Source of the DNA: an uncultured Thermomicrobia bacterium
GTDB taxonomy: Bacteria; Chloroflexota; Chloroflexia; Thermomicrobiales; JALYUS01
Reading direction: 5' to 3'
Assembly (NCBI GenBank): GCA_937968015.1
Contig: CALBSO010000120.1
Span: 1 to 64,000, forward strand
Length of the DNA: 64,000 bases
Shown: one piece after another, positions 51,440 to 60,348 of the stretch
How the letters are laid out: every line of letters begins with the position of its first letter
Numbering within the stretch: position 1 is the stretch's first letter
The notes under the pieces: generated by a model
The model's input: only the letters and a program-made list of their open reading frames with translations
Database searches by the model: none
What the model was told of the DNA's origin: nothing
Translations under genes and position numbers: made by a program

Positions 51440-51802
51440 CTATGTCACGAGATAGACGACATTTCGGGTCGCCACCGCGACGCAGAGGATGAACGCCGCG
51501 AGCGCGTAGTGCCGCTCGACTCGTGCGATGGACGGTTGTCGGCTTCCCAACGCAATCCAACATCCGCCGACCGTCGCGACCGCCAGCCAGAGCAGGCTGA
51601 AACCGCGCGTGAGCGCCGTGGGCGGGCGGGTGACAAGGGCGAGCGTGTTGAGCGTCGCGAAGACCGGCAACGCGAGCGTGGCGACCAGTCGCTTCAGGTC
51701 CGCGTGCGTGCCGCTCCGCTGCGTGAAGAAGAGTACGCCGAAATAGATGATGACGACCGGTACGAAGGCGAAGGCGACGATAGTGCAGATGACCGTGTCC
51801 AT
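51440..51802 (-). CDS. Small polytopic membrane protein
   Basis: The 120-residue protein has four predicted membrane helices at about residues 4-26, 40-58, 66-84 and 98-118 and a single basic loop (QRSGTHADLKRL). GAGGGCACC precedes ATG 51802. No family recognised. It lies between the manganese and cadmium-type operons and is convergent with neither, so it is probably transcribed alone. Confidence 0.55.
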   Translation of the reverse strand: MDTVICTIVAFAFVPVVIIYFGVLFFTQRSGTHADLKRLVATLALPVFATLNTLALVTRPPTALTRGFSLLWLAVATVGGCWIALGSRQPSIARVERHYALAAFILCVAVATRNVVYLVT

Positions 51803-51853
51803 GGTGCCCTCGCGCCGCCTCTCGCCCTCAACGATCCCGTTACGCCCTGGCCC

Positions 51854-51904
51854 TTGACGGGTAGCACTAGCGATGTCAACATATGAGCAGTTCTTCAGGT
51901 GTTT
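51854..51904 (+). promoter_or_regulatory. CadC-type operator and promoter before the SRPBCC gene
   Basis: TTGACG at 51854-51859 is followed about 20 bases later by an ATAT -10-like stretch, then a 20-bp element at 51885-51904 (GAGCAGTTCTTCAGGTGTTT). The same element, 18 of 20 identical, occurs at the CadC promoter (52558-52577), so one regulator probably controls both genes. Confidence 0.55.
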
Positions 51905-52027
51905 GTCAAAGGGGCCGTTTGCCTGCGCGATGCCTCGGCCCTAATTGCCGCAATGGCGTCGCGAGGAGAGGACGTATGCCGTGACCGTGGCGCTGTTCGC
52001 AGGAAATACAATGGGGTTGGATCCCCG

Positions 52028-52507
52028 ATGACGGTCGTGGCGTGTCCAGCGGCGATCGTGACGGCGGATGTTCACGTGGTGTGGGCGCTGCTCATGGACC
52101 CGTCCTCCTATCATCGATGGTGGACGCTCCAAACGACGAATATTCGGCCATCGGGTCGCGCCCGTCCGGGACAACAACTGACCGCGCGCATGCCGATTGC
52201 AGGCATCGGGCGGGACATTCTGACCATCATCGAGATGGTCGACGACACGCAGTACCAGATGGAAGTCAGGATGCTGCTGCCGCTCGGCATCACCCTCCGC
52301 GCGCACATTGTCTGCGTGCCGCTCGAACGGAGAACCTGCCGGGTGCAGATCGGGAGCGATCTTCGTTTCCCGCCCGGACTGCGTGGCAGATGCATCGAAA
52401 GGCTTGCGGCGAAGCGGTGTCTGCGGCATATCGACACGGCCCTCTCGCAGATCAAAGGGCTCGCCGAGTGTGCGGGACGCGTCGTCAGCCAGAGCTCCTT
52501 CCCGTAG
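52028..52507 (+). CDS. SRPBCC (START-like) family protein
   Basis: The 159-residue protein has the SRPBCC pattern: N-terminal strand VVACPAAIVTADVHVVWALLMDPSSYHRWW, a central beta sheet (GQQLTARMPIAGIGRDILTI), and a long C-terminal helix (RCIERLAAKRCLRHIDTALSQIK). Members bind hydrophobic ligands. ATG 52028 has only a weak ribosome site. The shared operator with CadC suggests metal-responsive expression. Confidence 0.65.
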   Translation: MTVVACPAAIVTADVHVVWALLMDPSSYHRWWTLQTTNIRPSGRARPGQQLTARMPIAGIGRDILTIIEMVDDTQYQMEVRMLLPLGITLRAHIVCVPLERRTCRVQIGSDLRFPPGLRGRCIERLAAKRCLRHIDTALSQIKGLAECAGRVVSQSSFP

Positions 52508-52526
52508 CGCAGCGCCATCGCCGCTC

Positions 52527-52577
52527 TTGACACGAGCGGCGCACTGCACGAATATGTGAGTAGTTCTTCAGATGTTT
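52527..52577 (+). promoter_or_regulatory. Promoter and operator of the CadC-CadA operon
   Basis: TTGACA at 52527-52532 is followed 18 bp later by AATATG. A 20-bp element at 52558-52577 (GAGTAGTTCTTCAGATGTTT) overlaps the start region. With its upstream ATGT it forms an imperfect inverted repeat (ATGTGAG-N6-TTCAGAT). The twin site lies at 51885-51904. Confidence 0.6.
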
Positions 52578-52594
52578 CTGCATGGAGGTGTCCC

Positions 52595-53002
52595 GTGCCC
52601 CTATCCTCCCGTTTGTCCCCGGCAGATAGCTGCGAAATTAACCACATCCACGCCGAGGGTGTGCGCCGCGCCCGTACCGCGCTTCCCGATCCCGAGATGG
52701 CGGACGATCTGTCCGCGCTCTTCGGCGCGCTCGGCGATCCGACACGGGTGCGACTCCTCGCCGCGCTGACCACCGGGCCGCTCTGTGTCTGCGATCTGGC
52801 CGCGACGCTCGGTGTGTCGCAGTCGGCGGTCTCCCATCAACTCCGACTCCTGCGCTCCCTCCATCTCGTCCGGGCGCGGCGGGAGGGCAAGATGGTCTGG
52901 TATGCCTTGGACGACGACCATGTGCGCGATCTCTTGGTGATTGGGTTCGCGCACATCGGTCACCAGCCGCCCGCCGAGATCGCCGTGGAGGAGACTGCAT
53001 GA
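52595..53002 (+). CDS. cadC: CadC/CmtR-type ArsR-family metal sensor
   Basis: The 135-residue protein has an N-terminal Cys (DSCEINHIH), the winged HTH (SALFGALGDPTRVRLLAALT, SQSAVSHQLRLLRSLHLVRAR) and PLCVCDLA in the ligand helix. This Cys set matches CadC, which senses Cd/Pb/Zn. GGAGG lies 6-8 bases before GTG 52595; the in-frame start at 52556 would overlap the operator. It overlaps cadA by ATGA. Confidence 0.9.
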   Translation: MPLSSRLSPADSCEINHIHAEGVRRARTALPDPEMADDLSALFGALGDPTRVRLLAALTTGPLCVCDLAATLGVSQSAVSHQLRLLRSLHLVRARREGKMVWYALDDDHVRDLLVIGFAHIGHQPPAEIAVEETA

Positions 53003-55353
53003 GCGCGACCGAAACTGCACCTGTATCCTGCGAGCTTCGCGTCACCGGCATGGACTGCGGCGACTGCGCCCAGACGGTCGCCAAGTCCCTGCGCACGCTG
53101 CCCGGCGTCTCAGACGCGGACGTGAACTTCATGAAGGGCACTGCGGCCGTTGTCTATGACCCCGAAGTGGTGACGCCGGATATCATGACGCGACGCATCA
53201 CGAGCCTCGGCTACGGCGTCGAGACGCCCCCGCCCGTTGTCACGCTCGTCGATGGCCCCTGGACGTTCGACGTGACGGGCATGGATTGCGGCGATTGCGC
53301 CAAGACGGTCCAGGCGGGCGTGCTGAAGCTGCCCGGCGTGCGCGCCGCCGCCGTGAACTTCGGCACCGGCACATTGGTCGTCACTCCCGACGCGGCGACA
53401 CTGACTCCCGATACCGTGGTCCGTGCGGTCACGCAGGCCGGATACAGCGCCGTGATGCGGGGCGGCACTGCACCGATTGCGGCCGCGCCTACGCCTTGGT
53501 GGCGGCAGCGCCGAGTGATCGAGGTTGCTGCGGCGGCGCTCCTCTGGATCGTCGGCTTCACCCTCGAACACCTCGGCCTCCCGCGCGTCGCGAGCGCCGT
53601 CCCGTACATTGCGGGGATGGTTCTCAGCGGCTATCCGATCGCGCGCGCCGGGTGGTTCGCGCTCAAGGCGCGCCGGGCGGACATGAACCTCCTGATGACC
53701 ATCGCCGCCGTCGGCGCTGTGGCGATCGGGCAGTGGGACGAGGGCGCGTCCGTCCTCATCCTCTTCTCCGTCGGCACGATGCTGCAAGCCCTGACGATCG
53801 AGCGCACCCGCCGCGCGCTCGCCGGCCTCCTCGCACTCACCCCGCAAGAGGCGACGGTGATCTACGACGATCACGAGCATCGCGTGGCCGTGGCGCAGGT
53901 GGGTGTGGGCGATCTCGTCCGGGTCCGCCCGGGCGAGCGCCTCCCCGTCGATGGAGTTGTTATCGCCGGTATCTCGGCGGTCGATCAGGCGCCGATCACG
54001 GGCGAGTCCGTCCCGGTCGAGGTCGAGATCGAGTCGCACGTCTTCGCCGGGAGCATCAACGGCGACGGGACGCTCGAAATCCGGACGACCAAGCCCGCCA
54101 ATGACACGACGCTCGCGCACATCATCGCGCTCGTCGAGGAGGCGCAGGCATCCAAGGCCCCCGCGCAGGCGTTCGTGGACCGCTTCGCCGCCGTCTACAC
54201 GCCGCTCGTGATCGTCGGCGCGCTCCTCGTCGCCGTCGTCCCGCCGCTCTTCGTCGGCGACTGGTGGGGCTGGGTCTACAAGGCGCTCGTGCTGCTGGTC
54301 GTTGCGTGCCCCTGCGCCCTCGTCATCTCGACCCCCGTCGCGCTCGTCGCGGCGATCGGCGCCGGGTCGCGGCGGGGCATCCTCTTCAAAGGCGGCGCGG
54401 CGATCGAGGCATTGGCTGCGGTCAGGGGTGTCGCCTTCGACAAGACCGGCACGCTCACCGTCGGTCGGCCTGCGGTGACGGCGGTGCACGGCTGCAACGG
54501 CGCGACCGAGACGGATGTCCTCGCCGTTGCTGCGGCATTGGAAGGACAAAGTGAGCACCCCTTGGCCCGCGCGGTCGTCGCGGCGGCACGCGACAAGCAC
54601 CTCGCCTTGCCCTCGATCAGCGGCTTCACGGCGGTGCCGGGGCGCGGCGGGAACGGCATCGTCAATGGGTGTCCCGCCAGCGTCGGCAGCGTCCGCTGGT
54701 TCACCGAGCGGGGCATCTGGAACGACACCGGGCACGAGACCTTCCTGACGGCGGGGGACGCGCTCGTCTGCGTCGAGCAGGATGGTCGGATGATCGGCCT
54801 CCTCACGTTGCGGGATAGTGTGCGACCCGAGAGCAAGCAGATCGTCTCCCGCCTCCGCTCGCTCGTGCGCACCGTGACGATGCTCACCGGGGACAACGCG
54901 CGCACCGCCGCGCTCGTCGCCCAAGCGACCGGCGTGACCGACGTGCGGGCGAACCTCCTGCCGGAGGACAAGGTGGACGCGGTGCGCGCGCTTTCCGTGG
55001 ACGGCCCGGTCGCGATGGTGGGGGATGGGATCAACGACGCACCGGCCCTGGCAACGGCCTCGGTCGGGATCGCGATGGGCGCGGCGGGCACGGATGTCGC
55101 GATCGAGGCGGCGGACGTCGCCCTGATGGGTGATAGTCTTGCGAAGTTGCCCTATGCAATCCGCCTGGCGAACCGAACAATGGGGATCATCCGGCAGAAT
55201 ATCGTCGTGTCGCTGATCATCAAGGCGGTCTTTCTCGTCCTGACACTCGCCGGGGTGACGAACCTCTGGCTCGCGGTCTTCGCGGATATGGGCACCTCCT
55301 TGCTCGTCACCTTCAACGCGCTCCGCGTCCTGCGGACACCCGAGGATGAGTGA
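52999..55353 (+). CDS. cadA: CadA/ZntA-type P1B ATPase with two metal-binding domains
   Basis: The 784-residue pump has two N-terminal HMA domains with GMDCGDCA (cysteines 20/23 and 97/100), eight membrane helices, the CPC ion site at 437-439, DKTGT with Asp481 as the phosphorylated residue, and an HP locus motif (SEHPLARA). This is the Zn/Cd/Pb-exporting P1B-2 type. The ATGA overlap with cadC shows co-translation, and the operon continues downstream. Confidence 0.95.
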   Translation: MSATETAPVSCELRVTGMDCGDCAQTVAKSLRTLPGVSDADVNFMKGTAAVVYDPEVVTPDIMTRRITSLGYGVETPPPVVTLVDGPWTFDVTGMDCGDCAKTVQAGVLKLPGVRAAAVNFGTGTLVVTPDAATLTPDTVVRAVTQAGYSAVMRGGTAPIAAAPTPWWRQRRVIEVAAAALLWIVGFTLEHLGLPRVASAVPYIAGMVLSGYPIARAGWFALKARRADMNLLMTIAAVGAVAIGQWDEGASVLILFSVGTMLQALTIERTRRALAGLLALTPQEATVIYDDHEHRVAVAQVGVGDLVRVRPGERLPVDGVVIAGISAVDQAPITGESVPVEVEIESHVFAGSINGDGTLEIRTTKPANDTTLAHIIALVEEAQASKAPAQAFVDRFAAVYTPLVIVGALLVAVVPPLFVGDWWGWVYKALVLLVVACPCALVISTPVALVAAIGAGSRRGILFKGGAAIEALAAVRGVAFDKTGTLTVGRPAVTAVHGCNGATETDVLAVAAALEGQSEHPLARAVVAAARDKHLALPSISGFTAVPGRGGNGIVNGCPASVGSVRWFTERGIWNDTGHETFLTAGDALVCVEQDGRMIGLLTLRDSVRPESKQIVSRLRSLVRTVTMLTGDNARTAALVAQATGVTDVRANLLPEDKVDAVRALSVDGPVAMVGDGINDAPALATASVGIAMGAAGTDVAIEAADVALMGDSLAKLPYAIRLANRTMGIIRQNIVVSLIIKAVFLVLTLAGVTNLWLAVFADMGTSLLVTFNALRVLRTPEDE

Positions 55354-55883
55354 GCGTGCGCACCCTGAGTCGCGTCGCCCTCATGCTACTCATGCTGCTC
55401 ACCGCGACCATGCCGATTGAGGCGGCGCGCGACGGCGGCGCGGTCTACCTGGATGAGCAGGGGCGCTTCCTCTTCGCGGTCCCGGACGGCTGGACCGTCG
55501 CGGATCTCGTCGATCCCGGCCCGACCGCGGTCGAGTTCGATGCGACAGATCCCTGGGGCATCTTCTCGGTGGCGACGGACGGCCAGATACCCGGCATGTC
55601 GCTTGATCAGTACGCGACGGATGCGGCGGAGCAGTTGCGGAGAAACCTCGGCAATGCCCGCGTCCTGCCCGATGGGATACAACCCTCCACGCTCGGCGGC
55701 GTACCGGCGCGGGCGTTCGTCCTCCAAGGCAGGCAGCAGGGGAGTAACGTGGATATCTTCGGCGTCGTGGCGTTCCACGCCGGTACGGTCTACACGCTTA
55801 CCTTCGCGACCCGGCCGGAGGAGTACGACGCATACCTCATCCGGGAGCAGGCGGTCCTCGATTCCTTCACCTTTCTGACCTGA
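55350..55883 (+). CDS. Secreted PsbP/DcrB-like hypothetical protein
   Basis: The 177-residue protein has a signal peptide (VALMLLMLLTATMPIEAA) and a single beta-rich domain (LDEQGRFLFAVPDGWTVADL, then GVPARAFVLQGRQQGSNVDIFGVVAFHAGTVYTLTFATRPEEYD), resembling PsbP/DcrB-like exported proteins. Function is unknown. It overlaps the cadA stop; GTG 55356 has a better ribosome distance. It belongs to the same operon. Confidence 0.6.
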   Translation: MSVRTLSRVALMLLMLLTATMPIEAARDGGAVYLDEQGRFLFAVPDGWTVADLVDPGPTAVEFDATDPWGIFSVATDGQIPGMSLDQYATDAAEQLRRNLGNARVLPDGIQPSTLGGVPARAFVLQGRQQGSNVDIFGVVAFHAGTVYTLTFATRPEEYDAYLIREQAVLDSFTFLT

Positions 55884-55906
55884 CGGCGCGCACAGAGGAG
55901 GGCACG

Positions 55907-56836
55907 GTGGCACACGATCACGGCGATGGGCACGGACACGGGCACAGCCACGCCCCGGCGAACTTCGGCAAGGCCTTCGCCATCGGCGTGGCGCTCAACA
56001 CGACGTATGTCGTCTTGGAGGTCGTCTTCGGGCTTTTTGCCCACTCCATCGCGCTCGTCGCCGACGCGGGGCACAACCTGGGCGACGTATTGGCCCTCAT
56101 CCTCGCGTGGGTGGCGAGCATCCTCGTCAAGCGCGCGCCGTCCGGGAATCGCACCTACGGCTGGCGGCGCTCCTCGATCCTCGCCGCCCTGATCAACGCC
56201 GTCGTCCTGCTCGTGACGATGGGCGGCATCGCCTGGGAGGCGGTGCGCCGCTTCGGCGATCCGCACAAGGTGGAAGGGAAGACGGTCATCTGGGTCGCCG
56301 CGATCGGCATCCTCATCAACGGCGCGACGGCGCTCCTCTTCGCCTCCGGCCGCAAGGGCGACATCAACATCCGCGCGGCGTTCGTCCACATGGCGTCGGA
56401 CGCGGGCCTCGCCGCCGGCGTCGTCGTCGCCGGGTTCCTGATCCTCATCACCGGCAAGGGGTGGATCGACCCGGTGGTCAGCCTGATCATCGTCGCGCTC
56501 GTCCTGTATCAGACGTGGGATTTGTTGCGCGACTCCGTGAATCTCGCGCTCGACGCGGTGCCGGAGGGCATCGATATCCAGGAGGTAGAGGACTATCTCG
56601 CGAGTCTGCCGGGCGTCACGGCGGTGCACGATCTGCACGTCTGGGGGATGAGCACCACCGAGACCGCGCTCACCGCGCACCTCGTCGTCCCGGAGGGGAA
56701 CGGTAGCGTCGATGGCCTGATTTCCCAGGCGGTGGACGGCCTGCATGAGAAGTTCGAGATCGTCCACCCGACACTCCAGGTGGAAACGGGCGATCCCGCG
56801 TATCCCTGCCATCTCGCGGTCGCCGGGACCGTCTGA
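55907..56836 (+). CDS. CzcD/ZitB-type CDF zinc/cadmium exporter
   Basis: The 309-residue transporter has a His/Asp/Gly-rich N-terminus (AHDHGDGHGHGHSHA), six membrane helices, H-x3-D in both TM2 (DAGHNLGDV) and TM5 (HMASDAG), and a cytosolic domain (HDLHVWGMSTTETALTAHLV). The double HD site marks Zn/Cd transport. GAGGAGGG precedes GTG 55907. It lies 23 bases after the previous gene in the cadA operon. Confidence 0.92.
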   Translation: MAHDHGDGHGHGHSHAPANFGKAFAIGVALNTTYVVLEVVFGLFAHSIALVADAGHNLGDVLALILAWVASILVKRAPSGNRTYGWRRSSILAALINAVVLLVTMGGIAWEAVRRFGDPHKVEGKTVIWVAAIGILINGATALLFASGRKGDINIRAAFVHMASDAGLAAGVVVAGFLILITGKGWIDPVVSLIIVALVLYQTWDLLRDSVNLALDAVPEGIDIQEVEDYLASLPGVTAVHDLHVWGMSTTETALTAHLVVPEGNGSVDGLISQAVDGLHEKFEIVHPTLQVETGDPAYPCHLAVAGTV

Positions 56837-56959
56837 TAGGGGCAGCAAACAAGCAGAAAGGAGCCTGCGGAAGCGAACGAGACGAAACGCCTTACCGCCT
56901 ACAGCCGCGCACTGGACGGCGACAATGGTGTCGCCATGCAGCAAGGAAAGAAGGGTCTC

Positions 56960-57664
56960 ATGATAGGAACACAACAACGGCGTATGCTCCTCATCATTGC
57001 CACACTCGCACTCACACTGGTCGCAACGGGGGGCGTCTCCGCGCACGCCCGCCCGAAGAGTTCGGACCCGGCAGATAAGGCGACCATACCGAGCGCACCG
57101 GCGCAGGTGACGATCATCTTCACCGAGGAGACCAGTCCCACGAAGAGTGACGGGTCCGTATCGGACGCGAACACGACGGTCGTCTCCACCGGCTTCAAGG
57201 TGGACCTCAACGATCGCACGAAAATGACGATCACACTGAAATCCAACCTGCCCGGCGGGAACTACTTCGTGCATTGGAAGACCTTCACCGACGAAGACAG
57301 CGGGACCGCCGAGGGCGTCCTCTCCTTCACGGTGCAGGCCGTGGCGCAAGCGGCGACCGTTTCCGCGACTGCGCCAGCGGCAACACCTGTCGTTGCGACA
57401 ACTGGGACAACGAGCGTGCCGACGACCGCAGCGGCGACGAGTACGACGGCCCCAACAGCCACGCCAGTGAGCGCGACGGCAACGCGCCCAGCAACCGCGC
57501 AACCGGCAGCAACGGGCACGACGACGGCGGCCACGCTCCCGGCAACAGGGCGATCCACCCCCCCATCGGATACGCAGTGGCGGTATCTCGTCGTACCGCT
57601 TGCCGGAAGTGTCTTGCTTCTCGCGGGCCTTGCACTCCTGCGGCGAAAATCGCGGCGCACGTAA
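56960..57664 (+). CDS. copC: CopC-domain protein with LPATG-like C-terminal anchor
   Basis: The 234-residue exported protein has a signal peptide (residues 9-26, ending VSAHA), a CopC/YobA domain beginning ARPKSSDPADKATI and containing GGNYFVHWKTFTDEDSG, a Thr/Ala/Pro-rich spacer, and a C-terminus with LPATG, a membrane helix and RRKSRRT. CopC binds copper outside the membrane. AAGAAGGGTCTC precedes ATG 56960. The anchor layout resembles sortase substrates but no sortase is present here. Confidence 0.8.
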   Translation: MIGTQQRRMLLIIATLALTLVATGGVSAHARPKSSDPADKATIPSAPAQVTIIFTEETSPTKSDGSVSDANTTVVSTGFKVDLNDRTKMTITLKSNLPGGNYFVHWKTFTDEDSGTAEGVLSFTVQAVAQAATVSATAPAATPVVATTGTTSVPTTAAATSTTAPTATPVSATATRPATAQPAATGTTTAATLPATGRSTPPSDTQWRYLVVPLAGSVLLLAGLALLRRKSRRT

Positions 57665-57732
57665 GAATCGGGCAAACGGGAGACGCCGCCGCACCAAACG
57701 CTCGGCGTCTCCGGGACTCTAGGGAGGCTGCT

Positions 57733-60309
57733 ATGGCCACAATGGCGTGGTCTTACCGAAGTCGCATCGTCACCATGCTCGCCGCCATCCTCGGCGCGCT
57801 CATGCTCGCCCCGGCCGGCGCCTCCGCCCACGCCGCGCTCGCCGCAGCGACCCCGGTGCCGGACACCACCATCGGCCAGTCGCCGAAACTGATCCGCGTG
57901 CAACTGAATCAGGGCGCGGACCCGGCACTCAGCCAGATCACGCTCATCGATACGAGCGGCCGGACCGTTGCGGGCGGCCCGGCACGTCTCGCGCCGTCCG
58001 ATCCGACGATCATGGAGGTATCTATGGGGCAACTGGTCCCCGGGCTCTTCACGGTCGCGTGGCAGACAATCGCGGCGGACGGGCACTTGTCGAAGGGGAA
58101 CTACTCCTTCACGCTCTCCTCGGGCCTCGGCCCTGCCCCGCCCCCGGACCCGCAACCAATCGGCGCGTTGCCGACCACGAACACACCCGGCGGCACATCG
58201 ACCATCTCATCGGGCGGGAATCCGTCGCCCCTCACCGTCCTCGTCCGATGGTGGCGGTATCTCGGCCTCGGACTCCTCTTCGGCAGCCTGGGCCTTGCGG
58301 TATTCGTGATCCATCCCGCGAGCACAAAGTGCGAGGACGGGGAAATGCTCTGGCGGCGGGGGGCGGCACTCCTCCGGCCGGGGATACTCATCGGCAGTGT
58401 CACGTTCCTCCTGGCACACCTCGCAACCCTCATCGTGCAGGCCGCAGCCGTCGCCGATGTCCCGGTCGGGCGGGTCGGTGCGGGGACGCTTCGCCGCCTG
58501 CTCTTTGACACCCTGTACGGGGATATCTGGCGCGTGATCGCGGCGACATGCCTGCTGATCCTGCTCGGCGCGCTTGTGACGCTCCTGCCGTTCTGGGGCA
58601 CGGGGAGGCGGCACGCGGCGCTCGGGATTATCGCGGCGCCGCACCCACCAATGGCAACGGCGGCGTTGCCGCCGCCACCATTGCCGTCCCTGTGGCCGTG
58701 GCGGCTCGGGCTCGGCATCGCGCTCGTCCTCACCGGTACCCTGACGCTCAGTAGCCATGCGATCGAGAGCCAGCATCAACCGGTCCTCGCGATCCTCGCG
58801 GACGCGGCGCATCTCGGCGCGATGGGACTCTGGTTCGGCGGGCTCGTGCTGCTTGTACTCCTCCGCTCGCGACTCCTCGCGCCGTTTGCGACGGAAGAGC
58901 GACCGGCGTTGCTGCAACGCCTCATCGACCGGTTCTCGCTCCTCGGCCTCGCGGCAATGGGCACGCTCGTCGTGACGGGCCTCTATCAGATGACGCTGCA
59001 CACGACGCGACCGACGATCCTCAACACCTCGTACGGGCAGACGCTTCTCATCAAGCACGCGCTGATCTTGCCGCTGCTCATTGTCGCGGCGATCAATCTC
59101 CGCGTCGTCAAACCGAGACTGCAGGAAACGGAACGGGCACGCCGCCTGCTCCCCCGCCTCCTTGTCGTCGAGGCGACACTCGGCGCGCTCGTCCTGCTCG
59201 TCACGGCCCTCCTGACGCAACTGCCGCCGTCGCACCTGCTGCGCGGCACAAACGCCGTCGCCGCCGACCCGACGCTCGCAAGCGCCTTGGCGGTCGCGCC
59301 GCCCGTTACCGGCACACCGGCCGGTCCGGCGGCGGATCTGGAGAGCGGGCCGCAGAGTGTGGAGATGCTCGATGCGCCCGGCGTCATGGCCGTCTTGCGC
59401 ACCACGTCGGGGAAAGACGGCGGCTCGCTCCACGCCAACCTCGTCCGGCCCGAGGGCATCCCGGTCGAGGGGGACACGCCGCTCACGTCGGAGCAACTCG
59501 CCAATCTGAAGATCTATCCCCTGACCGATGTGCAGCGCGTGACGGCGGTGATCTCGTTCCTCAATGCGGATATCGGGCAGCGGACGGTGGAACTTGCGAA
59601 GGGAACGGACGACTGGTACCACGCCTCCGGGCAGCTCTTCCCGATCAAGGGGGAATGGCGCATCCAGTTGGTCATCCGCCGCGAGAACATCCCCAATGAC
59701 GCCCGGCTGAACTTCTCGTTCACCTCGGACCCGGCGCGATTCCAGGCGACACAAAAACCCGTCCCGCCCGCTGCGCTCCCCGCGACGGGGCTACTCTGGC
59801 CGCGCCTCCTACCGACCGCATCGCGGGGCTTCTTGCTCGCCGGGGTCGGCCTGTTGCTGCTCATCCTGAGCGTGGGCGGCCGGTTCCGCAGGTCGCAGTC
59901 GGAGCGGATGTCCCGCGTCTTCCGGCTGTGGAGTGTCGGGATACTGCTCGGGGGCATCGTCCTCATCGGGTATTACTCGACCGACCGCACACCCACCAGC
60001 ACGCGACAGAATCCCACCGCAAATGACGCGGCGACGCTCGCGCGCGGGCAGCAACTCTTTGCCCAGAACTGCGCTGTCTGCCACGGCCCGCTGGGGAAGG
60101 GGAATGGGGAACTCGCGCCGCAACTGAAGCCGCGACCGGCGGATCTCTCGGGCAGCCACGCCGCGACGCACACCGACGGCGATCTGTCCTGGTGGATCAG
60201 TCGCGGCATCCCCGGCACCGGCATGCCGGCATTCGGCGCGACGCTGCCCGATGAGGATATCTGGGCGCTTATCCGTTACCTCCGGACGCTCCCGCAAATC
60301 GCGAGCTAG
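57733..60309 (+). CDS. CopC-CopD-cytochrome c fusion protein
   Basis: The 858-residue protein has a signal peptide, CopC domain (AHAALAAATPVPDTTIGQSP, ADGHLSKGNYSF), CopD membrane domain with about eight helices and conserved His (LLIKHALILPLL), an LPATG-like segment followed by a helix near 690, and a C-terminal cytochrome c domain with CAVCH heme site. It may couple copper uptake or export to electron transfer. GGGAGG precedes ATG 57733. It lies 69 bases after copC. Confidence 0.85.
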   Translation: MATMAWSYRSRIVTMLAAILGALMLAPAGASAHAALAAATPVPDTTIGQSPKLIRVQLNQGADPALSQITLIDTSGRTVAGGPARLAPSDPTIMEVSMGQLVPGLFTVAWQTIAADGHLSKGNYSFTLSSGLGPAPPPDPQPIGALPTTNTPGGTSTISSGGNPSPLTVLVRWWRYLGLGLLFGSLGLAVFVIHPASTKCEDGEMLWRRGAALLRPGILIGSVTFLLAHLATLIVQAAAVADVPVGRVGAGTLRRLLFDTLYGDIWRVIAATCLLILLGALVTLLPFWGTGRRHAALGIIAAPHPPMATAALPPPPLPSLWPWRLGLGIALVLTGTLTLSSHAIESQHQPVLAILADAAHLGAMGLWFGGLVLLVLLRSRLLAPFATEERPALLQRLIDRFSLLGLAAMGTLVVTGLYQMTLHTTRPTILNTSYGQTLLIKHALILPLLIVAAINLRVVKPRLQETERARRLLPRLLVVEATLGALVLLVTALLTQLPPSHLLRGTNAVAADPTLASALAVAPPVTGTPAGPAADLESGPQSVEMLDAPGVMAVLRTTSGKDGGSLHANLVRPEGIPVEGDTPLTSEQLANLKIYPLTDVQRVTAVISFLNADIGQRTVELAKGTDDWYHASGQLFPIKGEWRIQLVIRRENIPNDARLNFSFTSDPARFQATQKPVPPAALPATGLLWPRLLPTASRGFLLAGVGLLLLILSVGGRFRRSQSERMSRVFRLWSVGILLGGIVLIGYYSTDRTPTSTRQNPTANDAATLARGQQLFAQNCAVCHGPLGKGNGELAPQLKPRPADLSGSHAATHTDGDLSWWISRGIPGTGMPAFGATLPDEDIWALIRYLRTLPQIAS

Positions 60310-60348
60310 TCGCGGGGCGGGGGAGGCGTGTATACTGAAGAGAGGCAC

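Noticed and set aside
53110..54924. 604-codon antisense frame within cadA
   Set aside because: GC-rich codon-bias shadow of a clear P1B ATPase; the product is a run of charged residues without domains.
55790..57697. 635-codon antisense frame over the CDF and CopC genes
   Set aside because: It is opposite two well-supported genes and reads as a shadow with Arg/Asp/Gly-rich composition.
58207..59754. 515-codon antisense frame within the CopC-CopD gene
   Set aside because: Shadow of a membrane protein gene; charged product with no start signal or fold.
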